From Paenibacillus agricola (GTDB lineage: Bacteria > Bacillota > Bacilli > Paenibacillales > NBRC-103111): DNA of 64,000 nt. This document shows, one piece after another, positions 63,056-64,000 of this stretch (the first letter of the stretch is position 1; the number at the start of each line of letters is the position of its first letter). Location: contig NZ_JAAOIW010000021.1 in NCBI RefSeq assembly GCF_011440305.1, positions 1 through 64,000 of the forward strand, in the 5' to 3' direction. Under the pieces are notes generated by a model. The model saw only the letters and a program-made list of their open reading frames with translations, was not told the DNA's origin and made no database searches. The position numbers and the translations under genes were made by a program.

Positions 63056-63724
63056 ATGGGAATTAATTTCGAAGATTGGTCTACTAGAATATCCAGTCGA
63101 AGTGATTTAACTGGGAGGCTGACTCATTTAACAAAGCCTATTGATGGTGTGGACATTAAAGAAAAAACATTCGACCAAATTAATGAACTCGCAGTAGATA
63201 ATCTTATTAAAATTCTCACTGAGCAAAAATTAATTGGAAGCAGCAGGAAAGGTTTCATAGTTGGAAATAATAAGGCTGTATGCTTTCAAGAAACACCGTT
63301 ATACGGTTTAATTCAAAACGTTGAACATGAAAAGGCGAGAAGATTAAGAAATCCAACAGAGAAACTACGCTACTGTGGAGTAGGCTTGTCCTTCATTAAA
63401 CCAATTGTGTATCACAAATATAATGGGAGACCCGTCATATATGAGAAAACTGAGGAAGCAAAAAGATTTTTACCACAAGAGCAATGGTGGCGGATTGTTG
63501 ATATTGAATATGGATTTAATGAGCCTTGGAGTTGGAATATAACTGATTGGACACATGAACGTGAGTGGAGAGTTAAAGGAGATATGAGTATCGACATTGA
63601 GACAGACTATATTCATATCATTTTGTACAATCCTAATACAGTAAAATATTTTTTGGAAAAATGCCCTCCTAAATTTATTCCCCACTTAAATGGAATTACA
63701 ACTTTAACAAGTATTCTAATGTGA
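63056..63724 (+). CDS. AbiGi-like hypothetical protein
   Basis: A 222-residue protein at ATG behind GGAGGGGG. RSDLTGRLTHLTKPIDGVDI, NLIKILTEQKLIGSSRKGFI, AVCFQETPLYGLI and TDWTHEREWRVKGD recall families found with abortive-infection genes, where a short 'HLT...CF.ETP' core is followed by a W-rich tail (AbiGi/DUF2971-like). I am unsure of the exact family. It is the last gene of the island. A hairpin follows at 63841. Confidence 0.45.
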   Translation: MGINFEDWSTRISSRSDLTGRLTHLTKPIDGVDIKEKTFDQINELAVDNLIKILTEQKLIGSSRKGFIVGNNKAVCFQETPLYGLIQNVEHEKARRLRNPTEKLRYCGVGLSFIKPIVYHKYNGRPVIYEKTEEAKRFLPQEQWWRIVDIEYGFNEPWSWNITDWTHEREWRVKGDMSIDIETDYIHIILYNPNTVKYFLEKCPPKFIPHLNGITTLTSILM

Positions 63725-63840
63725 TGGTGTTAAGTAGAAGCTTCGAGAAAGGCTTTTAAGATAACTCCTAATATTTTAAACTGATAAACTATCGCTGTTA
63801 CAAGCACCATAACCATGAAAGAATCGTTAATCTATAAGAA

Positions 63841-63878
63841 AAAGAACCGAGAGCAAATAGCCTTCGGTTTTTCTTTGT
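63841..63878 (+). terminator. Terminator-like hairpin near the right edge
   Basis: AACCGA (63845-63850) pairs with TCGGTT (63864-63869) and is followed by TTTCTTTG. The bases from there to 64000 are AT-rich and show no gene. Confidence 0.5.
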
Positions 63879-64000
63879 ACTCAAAAATAAAAGTCTATAA
63901 AACGAAAATAAACCTATTGAAGTATAGGTTTCCATTATGATATGTTTAGTTAGTGTGACTAAAAACTGATATACCTTTATAATCCTATTTCCATTTGAGG

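Overview
The window looks like a chromosomal segment of a Paenibacillus-type Bacillota bacterium. The evidence is membrane histidine kinases and AraC-type regulators of the YesM/YesN kind beside sugar ABC importers, an lplABC-style importer, a CotF-like/CotF/alcohol dehydrogenase sporulation set, an S-layer homology fragment and purine-rich ribosome binding sites. No rRNA or tRNA was seen, so the genus is an inference.

Layout. 1-2.8 kb: the end of a Gfo/Idh/MocA oxidoreductase, then cupin, UPF0261 and PEP-hydrolase-like genes that probably form one catabolic operon. 2.9-4.5 kb: decayed DNA (IS110 remnant, aldose 1-epimerase pseudogene). 4.5-15.9 kb: an alpha-glucosidase on the minus strand facing a sensor kinase, response regulator, sugar-binding lipoprotein, two permeases, a metallophosphoesterase and an MgtC-family gene. 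16.1-17.9 kb: CotF-like, CotF and a frameshifted AdhB-like gene, with an IS110 fragment directly after it.

18.4-34.3 kb: a patchwork of small, mostly single, plus-strand genes: a membrane protein, a nucleotidyltransferase, a DUF2975 pair with an XRE regulator, a P-loop kinase, a GNAT acetyltransferase, a GMC oxidoreductase, a DUF1259 pair, GrpB, Nudix and HIT. A recurring intergenic repeat separates many of them. It has two related half-sites around a hairpin, and several stop codons lie inside the first half-site. Two 1580-bp IS110 elements sit at the same point of the second half-site. Their non-coding ends carry an 8-base match to that half-site, as expected for a bridge-RNA guide. The same repeats return at 45.7-48.8 kb around a sigma factor/SRPBCC/DoxX set.

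34.3-44.7 kb: a second carbohydrate locus: HisD-like pseudogene, membrane AraC regulator, lplB/lplC-type permeases, solute-binding lipoprotein, phytanoyl-CoA dioxygenase-like protein and a GHL6-type glycoside hydrolase. 49-53.6 kb: a scrapyard of gene fragments: SLH, transposase OrfA, NAD(P)-binding protein, and an RHS C-terminus cut by an IS6-family element. 54.7-63.7 kb: an AT-rich, plus-strand defence and toxin island with a Shedu-like nuclease, an Mrr-like nuclease, two HNH nucleases, a MazG-like enzyme, an orphan toxin domain overlapping its likely immunity gene, and a PD-(D/E)XK nuclease.

Several otherwise intact genes are broken by a single missing or extra base in a short homopolymer. 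That may mean uncorrected indels in the sequence rather than true decay.
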